Origin: DAOUAJ01 sp034433615
GTDB lineage: Bacteria > Chloroflexota > Anaerolineae > DUEN01
Direction: 5' to 3'
DNA: 19,839 nucleotides
Assembly: GCA_034433615.1 (NCBI GenBank)
Contig: DAOUAJ010000131.1
Coordinates: 1 to 19,839, forward strand
The translations under genes were made by a program, and so were the position numbers. Numbering within the stretch: position 1 is the first letter of the stretch; each line of letters starts with the position of its first letter. The notes beneath the pieces are model-generated. The model did no database searches. It had not been told where the DNA came from and was given only the letters and a program-made list of their open reading frames with translations. Below, piece after piece: positions 13,076-19,839 of this stretch.

Positions 13076-15970
13076 GTGACTATGCGCTGGCTCCGAAACC
13101 TGCCCCTGCTCACCCGCACCGTTCTGCTGGTCACCGTGGGCCTGGCGATCATTCTGACCGTCCCTGGCTTCTTGAGCGTGCGCGCTTTGCAGGAGAGCAC
13201 CAACCGCGTGCTCGCCGAACGGCTGCGCCTGGCGCAACTGGTGGCGGCGCACATTGACGACCACGTGGCGGAGGCGCTCGCCCTGCTCGAACGCGCCGCG
13301 GCCTCCGAAGGCTTTGACCTGACCGATGCCGACCCGGAGCCGGAGCGCCGCGCCCTGCGCGAACTCTACGCGACAGGGGTTTTCGCTCATGAGGTCTTTC
13401 TCCTGGACCGGCAAGGCCGTGTCCTGTGGATGGAGCCCCCGGTGCCAGCGATGGTGGGCGTGGATCTGACGGCGGAGCCAGAAGTAAGAGAGGCGCTGGA
13501 AACGGGCAGGCCCCAGGTCGGCAACCTCTCTCGTTTTCACGACACACAAAAAGCTAAAGTCTCTTTTGTCGTTCCGGTGAAGGACGAGGCCGGTACGGTG
13601 GTTGGGCTCATTGGCGGCGCTACCGAACCGGCTTCTATCCCTATTCATCATCCCCTCGCAGGCGGGATACCTGGGAGCCACATCCAGGTTGTGGATGCCA
13701 ACGGGATCGTGCTAGATCACAGCGAAGGAAGACGTTTGCTCCAACCCGTTAAGCACCCTGAGGCCGTGTTACCGCTAATGGCGGAAGAGAAGCCGGGCAT
13801 TATCACCCGAGAGGTGATCGAAGAGGGCAAGGGGCGATTCTCAGAGGTCATCGCTTTTGCGCCCTCGCGGATTGCGCCCTGGGGGGTGTTGGTCGAGCAG
13901 CCGGAGGCGGAGGCGCTGGCTCTGGTCCACCACCTGCGGCAGCGGCTGATCCTCATCGGCGCGGTCGTCTTTCTGGTCGTCATCGTCCTCACCTGGCTCA
14001 CCACCCAGGCGATGGTGGTGCCGATTCGGCAACTCCTGGCCGCCACGCGCCGCCTCGCCGCGGGCGACCTGACCACGCCCGTTGCCGTTGTCGGGCGCGA
14101 TGAGGTGGCGGAACTGGGCCGTGCCTTTGAGGCGATGCGGCAGCGGTTACAGCAGCGCGAGGAGGTTATTGCCGCCTGGGGGGAGGAGCTGGAAGCTGCG
14201 GTACAGAAACGCACCTGCGAACTCTCCATGCTCTATGCTATTGACCGCGTCGCCGCCCAATCGCTGGACCTGGAGGAGGTGCTCAACGACGCGCTGGAGG
14301 CCACCCTGGCAGCTCTGCAGATCGAGGCGGGTGGCATCTACCTGCTCGAACCCCAGGGAGCAGGGGAACAGAGGGGCAGGGGAGCGGAGGAGCAGGAGAT
14401 GGTATTGCGGGTCCACCGGGGCCTGTCGGAGGAGTTCGTGGACGCGGTACGGCACATCCGCCTGGGTGAGGGTATCTCCGGCCGGGCCGCAGCGGAGAGA
14501 AAGCCAGTCGTCCTCGACGTGGCGGACTACCCCGCCGAGCGCCTGGCTCCATGGATCGTTCGAGAAGGGTTCCAAACGCTGGCCAGCACGCCGTTGCTTT
14601 CGGCCGGCAAACCGGTCGGCGCGCTGAGCCTGGGGACGCGCCGTCCGCGCGCCTTTCCGCCGGAGGAATTGGACCTGCTGGCGGCCATCGGCCAGCAACT
14701 GGGCCAGGCGGTGGCAAATGTACTGCTGCACGAAGAGACACGACGCCACGCCGAGCGTCTGGCCGTGCTCAACCGCATCGCCCGGGCCCTCAGCACTACC
14801 CTGAACCTGGACGAACTGTTGGAGATCGTCTACCGGGAGATCACTGCCGTGATGGAGGCCGACGCCTTCTTTATCGCCTTGTATGACGACGCGGCCAACG
14901 AGCTGGACTATCGTGTCCGAGTAGACAAGGGGATTCGCGAACCTGCGGAGCGGCGGCCATTGACCACGGGCCTCACCGCCATGATTGTCACCGGCAGGCG
15001 GCCCATCCTCATCCGCGATTTCGAGCGGGAAAAAGAGCGCCTGCCTCCGATGAAATTGTGGGGCACGATGCAGGCCCCGCCGTCGTGGCTGGGCGTGCCG
15101 ATGCTGATCGGCGGCAAAGTGGTCGGCGTGATCTCGGTGCAGGCGTACCGCCCGAACGCCTACGGTGAAGCAGAGCAAGAATTGCTCTCCACCATCGCCG
15201 ATGAGGTGGCGGTGGCAATTGAGAATGCCCGGCTGTACTCCTCCCTGCAGAAGACCAATGTGCAACTGCGGGCGGCCCTGCAGGCCAAGGATGAGATGAT
15301 CCAGAACGTCTCCCACGAGCTACGCACCCCGCTGGCCATCATCATGGGGTTCGTCGAGCTGCTGCAAGGAGGGGAGTTTGGTCCCCTGACCGCCGAGCAG
15401 GAGCGCATCGTGGCCACCCTGGACCAGCAGGGCAAGCGACTGCACTTCATGGTACACCGGTTGCTGACCCTGCAGACGCTGAGGCCGGAAGCGCTCCAGA
15501 AGGTTCCCTTGGAACTGGGGCCCTGGCTCTCGGAGACGATACGACCGTGGTTGGATCATGCGATGGCGGCAAAAGTTGAGGTGCGGTTGGAGGTGGCTCC
15601 CGACTTGTCTCTTCTCATGGCAGACCCCGACCTGCTGGGGCAGGTGGTGGTCAATCTGCTGGACAATGCGATCAAGTTCAGCCCGGGCGGCGGGATGGTG
15701 ACGGTGCGAGCCTGGCCGGAAGGGGACGAGGTCATAATAGCCGTGTCCGATCAGGGGGTTGGCATCCCGCCGGACAAGCTGGCGAGGGTGTTTGAGCGCT
15801 TCTACCAGGTGGATGGGAGCATGACCCGTCGTTTTGGCGGCATGGGGATTGGGCTGGCGTTGTGCAAGGCCATCGTGGAGGCGCACGGGGGGCGGATCTG
15901 GGCGGAAAGTGCGGGGGAGGGACGGGGAAGCACGTTCTACGTGGCGTTGCTAGCAGCCGAGACACGGTGA
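13076..15970 (+). CDS. Membrane sensor histidine kinase with HAMP and two GAF domains
   Basis: This 964-residue inner-membrane histidine kinase has a first membrane helix at about residues 12-32, a Cache-like extracellular sensor (about 35-285, with VFLLDRQGRVLWMEPPVP and HIQVVDANGIVLDHSEG), and a second helix at about 290-313. A HAMP linker follows (about 310-365), then GAF1 (about 382-550) and GAF2 (about 560-725). The HisKA domain carries the H-box NVSHELRTPLAI with phospho-acceptor H747. The ATPase domain shows NLLDNAIKF with N864, DQGVGIPPDKLARVFERFYQ and GIGLALCKAIVEAHGG. No response regulator is adjacent, so it is an orphan kinase. A Gln/Glu/Gly/Arg-rich stretch at residues 427-442 interrupts GAF1. 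GTG at 13076 or ATG at 13082 could start it; AGGGGG precedes both. Confidence 0.94.
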   Translation: MTMRWLRNLPLLTRTVLLVTVGLAIILTVPGFLSVRALQESTNRVLAERLRLAQLVAAHIDDHVAEALALLERAAASEGFDLTDADPEPERRALRELYATGVFAHEVFLLDRQGRVLWMEPPVPAMVGVDLTAEPEVREALETGRPQVGNLSRFHDTQKAKVSFVVPVKDEAGTVVGLIGGATEPASIPIHHPLAGGIPGSHIQVVDANGIVLDHSEGRRLLQPVKHPEAVLPLMAEEKPGIITREVIEEGKGRFSEVIAFAPSRIAPWGVLVEQPEAEALALVHHLRQRLILIGAVVFLVVIVLTWLTTQAMVVPIRQLLAATRRLAAGDLTTPVAVVGRDEVAELGRAFEAMRQRLQQREEVIAAWGEELEAAVQKRTCELSMLYAIDRVAAQSLDLEEVLNDALEATLAALQIEAGGIYLLEPQGAGEQRGRGAEEQEMVLRVHRGLSEEFVDAVRHIRLGEGISGRAAAERKPVVLDVADYPAERLAPWIVREGFQTLASTPLLSAGKPVGALSLGTRRPRAFPPEELDLLAAIGQQLGQAVANVLLHEETRRHAERLAVLNRIARALSTTLNLDELLEIVYREITAVMEADAFFIALYDDAANELDYRVRVDKGIREPAERRPLTTGLTAMIVTGRRPILIRDFEREKERLPPMKLWGTMQAPPSWLGVPMLIGGKVVGVISVQAYRPNAYGEAEQELLSTIADEVAVAIENARLYSSLQKTNVQLRAALQAKDEMIQNVSHELRTPLAIIMGFVELLQGGEFGPLTAEQERIVATLDQQGKRLHFMVHRLLTLQTLRPEALQKVPLELGPWLSETIRPWLDHAMAAKVEVRLEVAPDLSLLMADPDLLGQVVVNLLDNAIKFSPGGGMVTVRAWPEGDEVIIAVSDQGVGIPPDKLARVFERFYQVDGSMTRRFGGMGIGLALCKAIVEAHGGRIWAESAGEGRGSTFYVALLAAETR
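14354..14400 (+). repeat. In-frame low-complexity G/A-rich insert within GAF1
   Basis: A tract of 'ggagcagggg'-type units encodes PQGAGEQRGRGAEEQ between two normal GAF beta strands (GIYLLE and MVLRVHRG). Bases 14379-14392 are an exact reverse complement of 10666-10679, and the tract is close to the reverse complement of 12935-12960, so the same kind of intergenic simple repeat has expanded inside the coding frame. Confidence 0.7.
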
Positions 15971-16001
15971 GGGGGAGAGGGGGGACGCGGAGGTAAGCGT
16001 C

Positions 16002-16030
16002 TTGCCTTTCCTGCATCGCAGCCATATAAT
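16002..16030 (+). promoter_or_regulatory. Sigma-70-type promoter upstream of the structured leader
   Basis: TTGCCT (16002-16007), a 17-bp spacer and a perfect TATAAT (16025-16030). The expected start is near 16037, giving a leader of about 240 nt before the nitrilase-like gene at 16276. Confidence 0.75.
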
Positions 16031-16036
16031 CAACGC

Positions 16037-16275
16037 AGGCATGAGTGGGTGGTCTCCCGCTTCAGTGTTGCTAAGCTGGAAGAAGGCAAAGAACCGCGGA
16101 TTTACGGGAAAGCGCGGATCGGTAGTCTCCCTGTTAAGTGTTGTTGCTATGAAACGGCGGCGGATGAATCACGCCGCCTGGGGAGAATGCGCCCAGGCGC
16201 CGTCATTTATGCGGCGCCGGTATCCTGGCGGCCCTTTATGACTCCAGCAACATTATAATTGGAGGCACATAGATC
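16037..16275 (+). ncRNA. Hairpin-dense 5' leader, candidate cis-regulatory RNA
   Basis: Visible stems, in order: 16045-16049/16056-16060 (5 bp, one G-U), 16060-16065/16076-16082 (6 bp, one bulge), 16094-16098/16113-16117 (5 bp), 16156-16162/16172-16178 (7 bp), 16177-16182/16192-16197 (6 bp), 16196-16202/16212-16218 (7 bp), 16216-16220/16225-16229 (5 bp with a G-U) and 16242-16246/16260-16264 (5 bp). Neighbouring stems from 16156 on share bases, so they cannot all form at once. The last stem covers the GGAGG ribosome-binding site (16261-16265). AGCAACA (16246-16252) can instead pair with TGTTGCT at 16066-16072 or 16142-16148. I could not match it to a known riboswitch class. Confidence 0.55.
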
Positions 16276-17088
16276 ATGCGAGAAGCGACCGTGGCGATGG
16301 TGCAGATGGCCCCTGTTCTCGGCGAGATGGAAACCAATCTGGGCCGCATGTCAGATTACGTCGAGCGTATCTGCCTGGAGCAGCCTACCGACCTCATCGT
16401 TTTCCCAGAACTGATCACGACCGGCTACGAACTGGGCCCGCGCTTCACCGAACTGGCCGAGCGAGTGCCAGGGCACTCTGTAAACTACTTGGCCAAAACG
16501 GCCGCCGAGTTCAGCGTCCACATCGCCTTCGGCCTAGTCGTCAAGGAGCGGGTGGAGAGCGTCATCTACAACGGCGTTGTGTTGCTGGGCTCGGAGGGTG
16601 AACTGGTGGGCGATTACCGCAAAGTCCATCTGAAGGGGGAAGAGCGGCTGGCGTTCCGCCCGGGGTTCCGTTACCCGGTGTTCGATCTCCCCTTTGGCCG
16701 CGTTGGGCTGCTCATCGGATGGGATCTGGCCTTCCCGGAGGCAATGCGCAGCCTGGTGCTGGATGGCGCCGAGTTGATTTGTGTCAGCGCAGCGTGGGAT
16801 GCCACCCACGCCGACGAATGGCGGGCCTACTGCGTCAGCCGGGCGTGTGAAAACGCGTCGTTCGTGGCAGCGGCCAACCGTGTGGGTGACGAGCCCAGCT
16901 ATCAATTCCTGGGCGAGAGCATGTTGATCGGGCCGCGTGGCGAGCTCTACACCGCCATGGACGACAAGAGTGAAGGCTATGCCGTGGCCAAGATTGATCT
17001 GGACGGCGTACGCGCGGCCCGCGAGGAGTTCCAGATTATCCAGTGCCGTCAGCCGCAGACGTACCGGAATTTGGTCAAGAAGTACTGA
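16276..17088 (+). CDS. Nitrilase-superfamily (C-N hydrolase) protein lacking the catalytic Cys
   Basis: This 270-residue protein has the carbon-nitrogen hydrolase fold. Members hydrolyse nitriles or amides with a Glu-Lys-Cys triad. E45 in IVFPELITTGYE and K116 in YRKVHLKGEE are present. The nucleophile motif, usually like ICYDLRFPE, reads LIGWDLAFPE, so Gly148 (GGA codon) stands at the cysteine position. Nearby Cys186 and Cys191 lie in the later 'W..Y..SRA.EN' helix, not at the active site. All other motifs and the length are intact and the frame is open, so this is not simple decay. It may be a non-hydrolytic binding protein or have changed chemistry. The ATG at 16276 follows GGAGG in a potentially self-masked leader. 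The Clp1-like gene follows after 107 bp. Confidence 0.92.
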   Translation: MREATVAMVQMAPVLGEMETNLGRMSDYVERICLEQPTDLIVFPELITTGYELGPRFTELAERVPGHSVNYLAKTAAEFSVHIAFGLVVKERVESVIYNGVVLLGSEGELVGDYRKVHLKGEERLAFRPGFRYPVFDLPFGRVGLLIGWDLAFPEAMRSLVLDGAELICVSAAWDATHADEWRAYCVSRACENASFVAAANRVGDEPSYQFLGESMLIGPRGELYTAMDDKSEGYAVAKIDLDGVRAAREEFQIIQCRQPQTYRNLVKKY

Positions 17089-17102
17089 CGTGGAACGTAT
17101 TC

Positions 17103-17152
17103 CGTATTGCGTATTCCGTACTCCGTCTCCATGAAACATGATACGCAATACG
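17103..17152. repeat. Inverted repeat, 12-bp perfect arms
   Basis: CGTATTGCGTAT (17103-17114) and its exact complement (17141-17152) face each other in the 107-bp spacer. Further 'ggaatacg'/'cgtattcc' words flank them (17095-17190), giving a composite palindrome that almost fills the spacer. Confidence 0.75.
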
Positions 17153-17195
17153 CAGCACGGAATACGAATTACCAATACGTGGTACGGAATGCACG

Positions 17196-18281
17196 ATGTC
17201 CGCCCCTCTCACTATCCCTGAAAGCTGGCAGCAGGCCGCAGAAACCATCCGACAGGACGAGCGGATCTTGCGCGTGATGGTGGTCGGCGCGCCCGACACG
17301 GGCAAAACCAGCTTCTGTGCTTTCCTGGCTGAAACCCTGCGTGAGGCAGGGCGTAGTGTGGGGGTCGTTGATGCCGATGTCGGCCAGTCCAGCCTGGGAA
17401 TCCCTGGCACTATCGCTGCCGGTAGTGTCAGCCGCCCACTGCAACGCCTTGGCGACGTCCCTTTCGAGATGGGATACTTCGTGGGTGACGTCTCCCCAGC
17501 CGGCCATATGCTGGCTTGTTTGACCGGCTGCCGTATCCTCAGCGACCGTCTGCGGGCCCGCGGTGTGCAAGTCATCATTGTGGACACCAGTGGGCTGGTG
17601 ATGGGGCCGGCTGGCCATGAACTGAAGCTGCGGAAGGCGGACCTTCTTCACCCCAATTACATCATCCTCATCCAGAAAGAAAAAGAGCTCAATAGCCTGG
17701 CTCAGATATGGCGGCATCGTCGTCAGGTGAGTCTCATCGATCTGCCGCCGTCGCCGGCCGTACAGACTCGCTCGCCATCGGAACGGCGGGCGCGCCGCGC
17801 TGCCCGCTTCCGAGCCTACTTTCGCTCCGCCCAGACCATCACCCTCCATCTAAACCAGACGCGGCTGCTTGGCACGCGGCTGGCGCTGGGGCATGCGCTG
17901 GATGCCGAGGCACGGGAGCGGGTGGCAGAATCGCTGGGACAGGAAGTGATCTACGGGCAAGCTACGATGGACGGGTGGACGATCGTCACTTCAAGCTGGT
18001 TGCCACACTCACAACTGACTGAGGCGGCCAGCCGGCTGGGCATCCCCGCGCTGTGGTGCATCCCGGCCGGCCGGCTGCAGGGGTTGCTGTGTGGGCTTCA
18101 TGATGATCACGGGCACCTGGTAGATCTCGGCCTGCTTCAAGCGCTCGATCTGGGTGAGGGCCAGGCCACGGTGTTGGCTCCCCGCGCCGGGCCGTCTCAG
18201 GTGTGCACATTGGAGCTAGGACGAGTGCGCCTCAGCCCTGACGGTATCGAGCTGGAGCGCCTGCGGCCGGGCGATTTGTAA
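17196..18281 (+). CDS. Clp1/Grc3-like P-loop polynucleotide 5'-kinase family protein
   Basis: This 361-residue protein resembles the Clp1/Grc3/Nol9 polynucleotide kinase family, which phosphorylates 5'-OH ends of RNA or DNA. Walker A GAPDTGKTS is at residues 31-39, followed by the family-diagnostic VVDADVGQSSLG (Asp59/Asp61, Gln64) and a Walker B-like VIIVDTSGLV. An Arg-rich lid region (SERRARRAARFRAYF) lies where the kinase lid is expected. A C-terminal domain (about 245-361) of beta-rich character follows. The start at 17196 is preceded by no strong Shine-Dalgarno, so the initiation site is moderately sure. Eukaryotic members act in tRNA and rRNA processing; bacterial copies are mostly uncharacterised. 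It sits between the nitrilase-like and threonine aldolase genes. Confidence 0.85.
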   Translation: MSAPLTIPESWQQAAETIRQDERILRVMVVGAPDTGKTSFCAFLAETLREAGRSVGVVDADVGQSSLGIPGTIAAGSVSRPLQRLGDVPFEMGYFVGDVSPAGHMLACLTGCRILSDRLRARGVQVIIVDTSGLVMGPAGHELKLRKADLLHPNYIILIQKEKELNSLAQIWRHRRQVSLIDLPPSPAVQTRSPSERRARRAARFRAYFRSAQTITLHLNQTRLLGTRLALGHALDAEARERVAESLGQEVIYGQATMDGWTIVTSSWLPHSQLTEAASRLGIPALWCIPAGRLQGLLCGLHDDHGHLVDLGLLQALDLGEGQATVLAPRAGPSQVCTLELGRVRLSPDGIELERLRPGDL

Positions 18282-18289
18282 CGTAGTGG

Positions 18290-18360
18290 GTAATGCGTGT
18301 TACGTAGTCGTAAGACGCATTACACCACGCAACACGCAATACACCACGCAACACACAATA
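18290..18360. repeat. Spacer repeat: inverted repeat plus 14-bp direct repeat
   Basis: GGGTAATGCGT-type sequence near 18290-18300 faces ACGCATTACACC near 18315-18326. An exact 14-nt direct repeat (18322-18335 and 18341-18354, ACACCACGCAACAC) follows. It lies in the gap before the threonine aldolase gene and shares the 'taatgcgt' word with 7571-7621. Confidence 0.65.
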
Positions 18361-18391
18361 CGGAACACGGGTCAATATCTCGGAGGAACCA

Positions 18392-19423
18392 ATGCGCATC
18401 GTAGACTTACGTTCAGACACCATCACCCAGCCGACGCCGGCCATGCGGCGAGCGATGGCCGAAGCCGAGGTAGGCGACGATGTTTTCGGTGAAGATCCGA
18501 CTGTCAATCGGCTGGAAGCGATGGCAGCCGAGCGGCTAGGCAAAGAGGCGGCACTGTTCGTCGCCAGTGGCACCATGGGCAACCTGGTCAGCCTGCTGGC
18601 CCAGTGCGGCCGTGGTGATGAGGTCATCCTGGGCGACCAGGCTCACACTTTCTTCTACGAGCAGGGGGGGATTGCTGCGTTGGGAGGCATTCATCCCCGG
18701 CCGCTCCCCAATCAGCCGGACGGCACGCTCGACCTGGCTCAGATCGAGGCTGCGATCCGCCCGGATAACGTTCACTTCCCGCGCACGCGGCTTATCGCTC
18801 TGGAAAACACTCACAATCGTTGCTTTGGCAGCCCTTTGACCGTAGAGTACATGCGGGCGGTGGGTGAGCTGGCGCGCCGGCACGGGCTGAAGGTACATGT
18901 GGACGGTGCCCGGCTGTTCAACGCGGCTATTGCGCTGGGCGTTGAGGCACGTGACCTGGTCGCCGATGCCGATTCGGTCACCTTCTGCCTGAGCAAAGGG
19001 CTGGCTGCGCCGGTCGGCTCTGTCGTGTGTGGCACGCGCGAGTTCATCGCCGAGGCGCGGCGGGCGCGCAAGGTGGTGGGAGGCGGGATGCGCCAGGCGG
19101 GGGTGCTGGCGGCCGCCGGCATCGTAGCGCTGACGGAGATGGTGGATCGGTTGGCGGACGATCACGCCCATGCTCGCCGGCTGGCGGAAGGGCTGGCTGA
19201 CATCCCAGGTCTGTCTGTTGATCCCGGTCGGGTGAGGACCAACATCATCTATTTTGCCATAACTGACCGTATGACCGCGCAAGAGCTGGCAGCACAGCTT
19301 AGCGCCGAAGGGGTACGAGTGCTGCCGACGGGACCGCGCCAGTTGCGCGCGGTGACCAACTACCACGTGAGCGCAGATGACATCGAATACACTCTGGGCG
19401 TGCTCCGACGCGTGCTGAGGTAG
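18392..19423 (+). CDS. ltaE: Low-specificity L-threonine aldolase
   Basis: This 343-residue cytosolic PLP enzyme cleaves L-threonine and L-allo-threonine to glycine and acetaldehyde. It starts with the hallmark MRIVDLRSDTITQPTPAMR, followed by DDVFGEDPTVNRLE, FVASGTMGNLVSL, ALENTHNRCFG and VHVDGARLFNAA (D171, R174 for cofactor binding). The PLP-binding Lys202 is in FCLSKGLAAPVGS, and VGGGMRQAGVLAAAG follows. Length and motifs are complete. GGAGGAA lies at ideal distance before the ATG. It is co-directional with the Clp1-like gene but separated by a 110-bp repeat-bearing spacer, so co-transcription is uncertain. Confidence 0.96.
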   Translation: MRIVDLRSDTITQPTPAMRRAMAEAEVGDDVFGEDPTVNRLEAMAAERLGKEAALFVASGTMGNLVSLLAQCGRGDEVILGDQAHTFFYEQGGIAALGGIHPRPLPNQPDGTLDLAQIEAAIRPDNVHFPRTRLIALENTHNRCFGSPLTVEYMRAVGELARRHGLKVHVDGARLFNAAIALGVEARDLVADADSVTFCLSKGLAAPVGSVVCGTREFIAEARRARKVVGGGMRQAGVLAAAGIVALTEMVDRLADDHAHARRLAEGLADIPGLSVDPGRVRTNIIYFAITDRMTAQELAAQLSAEGVRVLPTGPRQLRAVTNYHVSADDIEYTLGVLRRVLR

Positions 19424-19543
19424 AGTGGCTTGTGCACTCAGCGATCAGCGGTCAGCCATCAGTAGCTGTGGTCTTCGCAGTTCAGAAGACCGCCAGTCAC
19501 CTGTCATCTTCAGTCGCGCTAAGAGCCTCGCGGCGAATACCTG

Positions 19544-19572
19544 TTGCTATGATGTCGAAAGCGTGGTAAAAT
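19544..19572 (+). promoter_or_regulatory. Sigma-70-type promoter before the Rpn-type gene
   Basis: TTGCTA (19544-19549), a 17-bp spacer and TAAAAT (19567-19572) with TG one base before the -10. The predicted start is about 35 bp before the ATG at 19612. The rest of the 19424-19611 spacer holds 'cagcgatcagcggtcagc'-like repeats and no gene. Confidence 0.65.
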
Positions 19573-19611
19573 GAGCTCGAAATTCCCAAATACAACCCCC
19601 AGGAGGAGCAC

Positions 19612-19839
19612 ATGGCCGCCCCAACCAACCCTTTCGACCGGGTGCTCAAAGTGTTGGCCCGGGAGTACGCCCCGCGTCTCCTGGAGCTGGCGCTGCCCGG
19701 CGCCCCCCTCCGGGTGATAGGTACGCTGGAAAACGTGGAGCTGACCATCCCCGAAGAGCGGGTGGACTTCGTGCACCGCGTGGCCGAGGGGACGCAGGAG
19801 TACGCGTTACACATCGAGTTCCAGACGGAGCATCGGGCC
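19612..19839 (+). CDS. Rpn/PD-(D/E)XK-type nuclease or transposase-like protein, 3' partial
   Basis: The first 76 codons of a gene run off the right edge. It starts MAAPTNPFDRVLKVLAREYAP and contains a Glu/Asp pattern ERVDFVHRV followed by EYALHIEFQTEH. The D...(E)xQ arrangement on consecutive strands is that of the PD-(D/E)XK Rpn-like (recombination-promoting nuclease, 'putative transposase') family common in Cyanobacteria and Chloroflexota. AGGAGG precedes the ATG by 5 bp and a promoter lies just upstream. Such genes are often single-gene mobile or self-limiting units; the rest of the gene is needed for confirmation. Confidence 0.75.
   Translation, partial: MAAPTNPFDRVLKVLAREYAPRLLELALPGAPLRVIGTLENVELTIPEERVDFVHRVAEGTQEYALHIEFQTEHRA

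Noticed and set aside
16080..16130. Cyclic-di-GMP (GEMM-I) riboswitch suggested by GGCAAAG ... GGTAG
   Set aside because: Only isolated fragments match; the paired GCAAA loops and the conserved three-way junction are missing.
16049..16258. 69-residue open frame in the nitrilase leader
   Set aside because: No ribosome-binding site, no family resemblance and its bases are taken up by hairpin stems.

Overview
The window is a GC-rich bacterial chromosome segment carrying about 18 protein-coding genes plus a patch of small toxin-antitoxin-like genes. No rRNA, tRNA, CRISPR array or phage module was recognised. Gene content (paired ArsA/Get3-like ATPases, a CstA transporter, a multi-GAF sensor kinase, a Clp1-type kinase) and the many palindromic intergenic repeats suggest a Chloroflexota member of the Anaerolineae/Caldilineae type. 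That assignment is inference from gene style; there is no marker gene here to prove it.

Layout. (1) 1-3292, plus strand: a 5'-truncated DegT/DnrJ-type sugar aminotransferase, a Gfo/Idh/MocA oxidoreductase and a GlmS-isomerase-like SIS protein, which look like an amino-sugar cluster. (2) 3379-10251, all minus strand. In transcription order: CstA transporter, thioredoxin-like CxxC protein, two tandem small paralogs of unknown function, then an inserted AT-richer patch, then two adjacent single-domain ArsA-family ATPases. The patch holds two DUF4258/DUF2283 pairs, each followed by a copy of a ~114-bp palindromic repeat, and a broken antitoxin-like gene. (3) 10706-15970, plus strand: an M50 site-2-type protease, a PfkB-family hexose(phosphate) kinase and a large orphan hybrid-sensing histidine kinase. 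(4) 16002-19423, plus strand: a promoter, a ~240-nt leader packed with overlapping hairpins, a nitrilase-superfamily protein lacking the catalytic cysteine, a Clp1/Grc3-like polynucleotide kinase and a low-specificity threonine aldolase. (5) From 19612: the start of a PD-(D/E)XK (Rpn-type) nuclease running off the window.

The most interesting points are: the hairpin-rich leader whose stems compete with each other and can hide the ribosome-binding site of the nitrilase-like gene; the Cys-to-Gly change in that nitrilase; the pair of cysteine-free ArsA ATPases, one with Asn in place of the switch I aspartate, which may form a module with the thioredoxin-like and tandem small proteins; the cassette-like TA/repeat array between them; and a set of small GAAT-loop hairpins repeated four times in the cstA leader. 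Intergenic regions also carry several unrelated families of long inverted repeats. One G/A-rich low-complexity tract typical of the spacers occurs in frame inside the histidine kinase.
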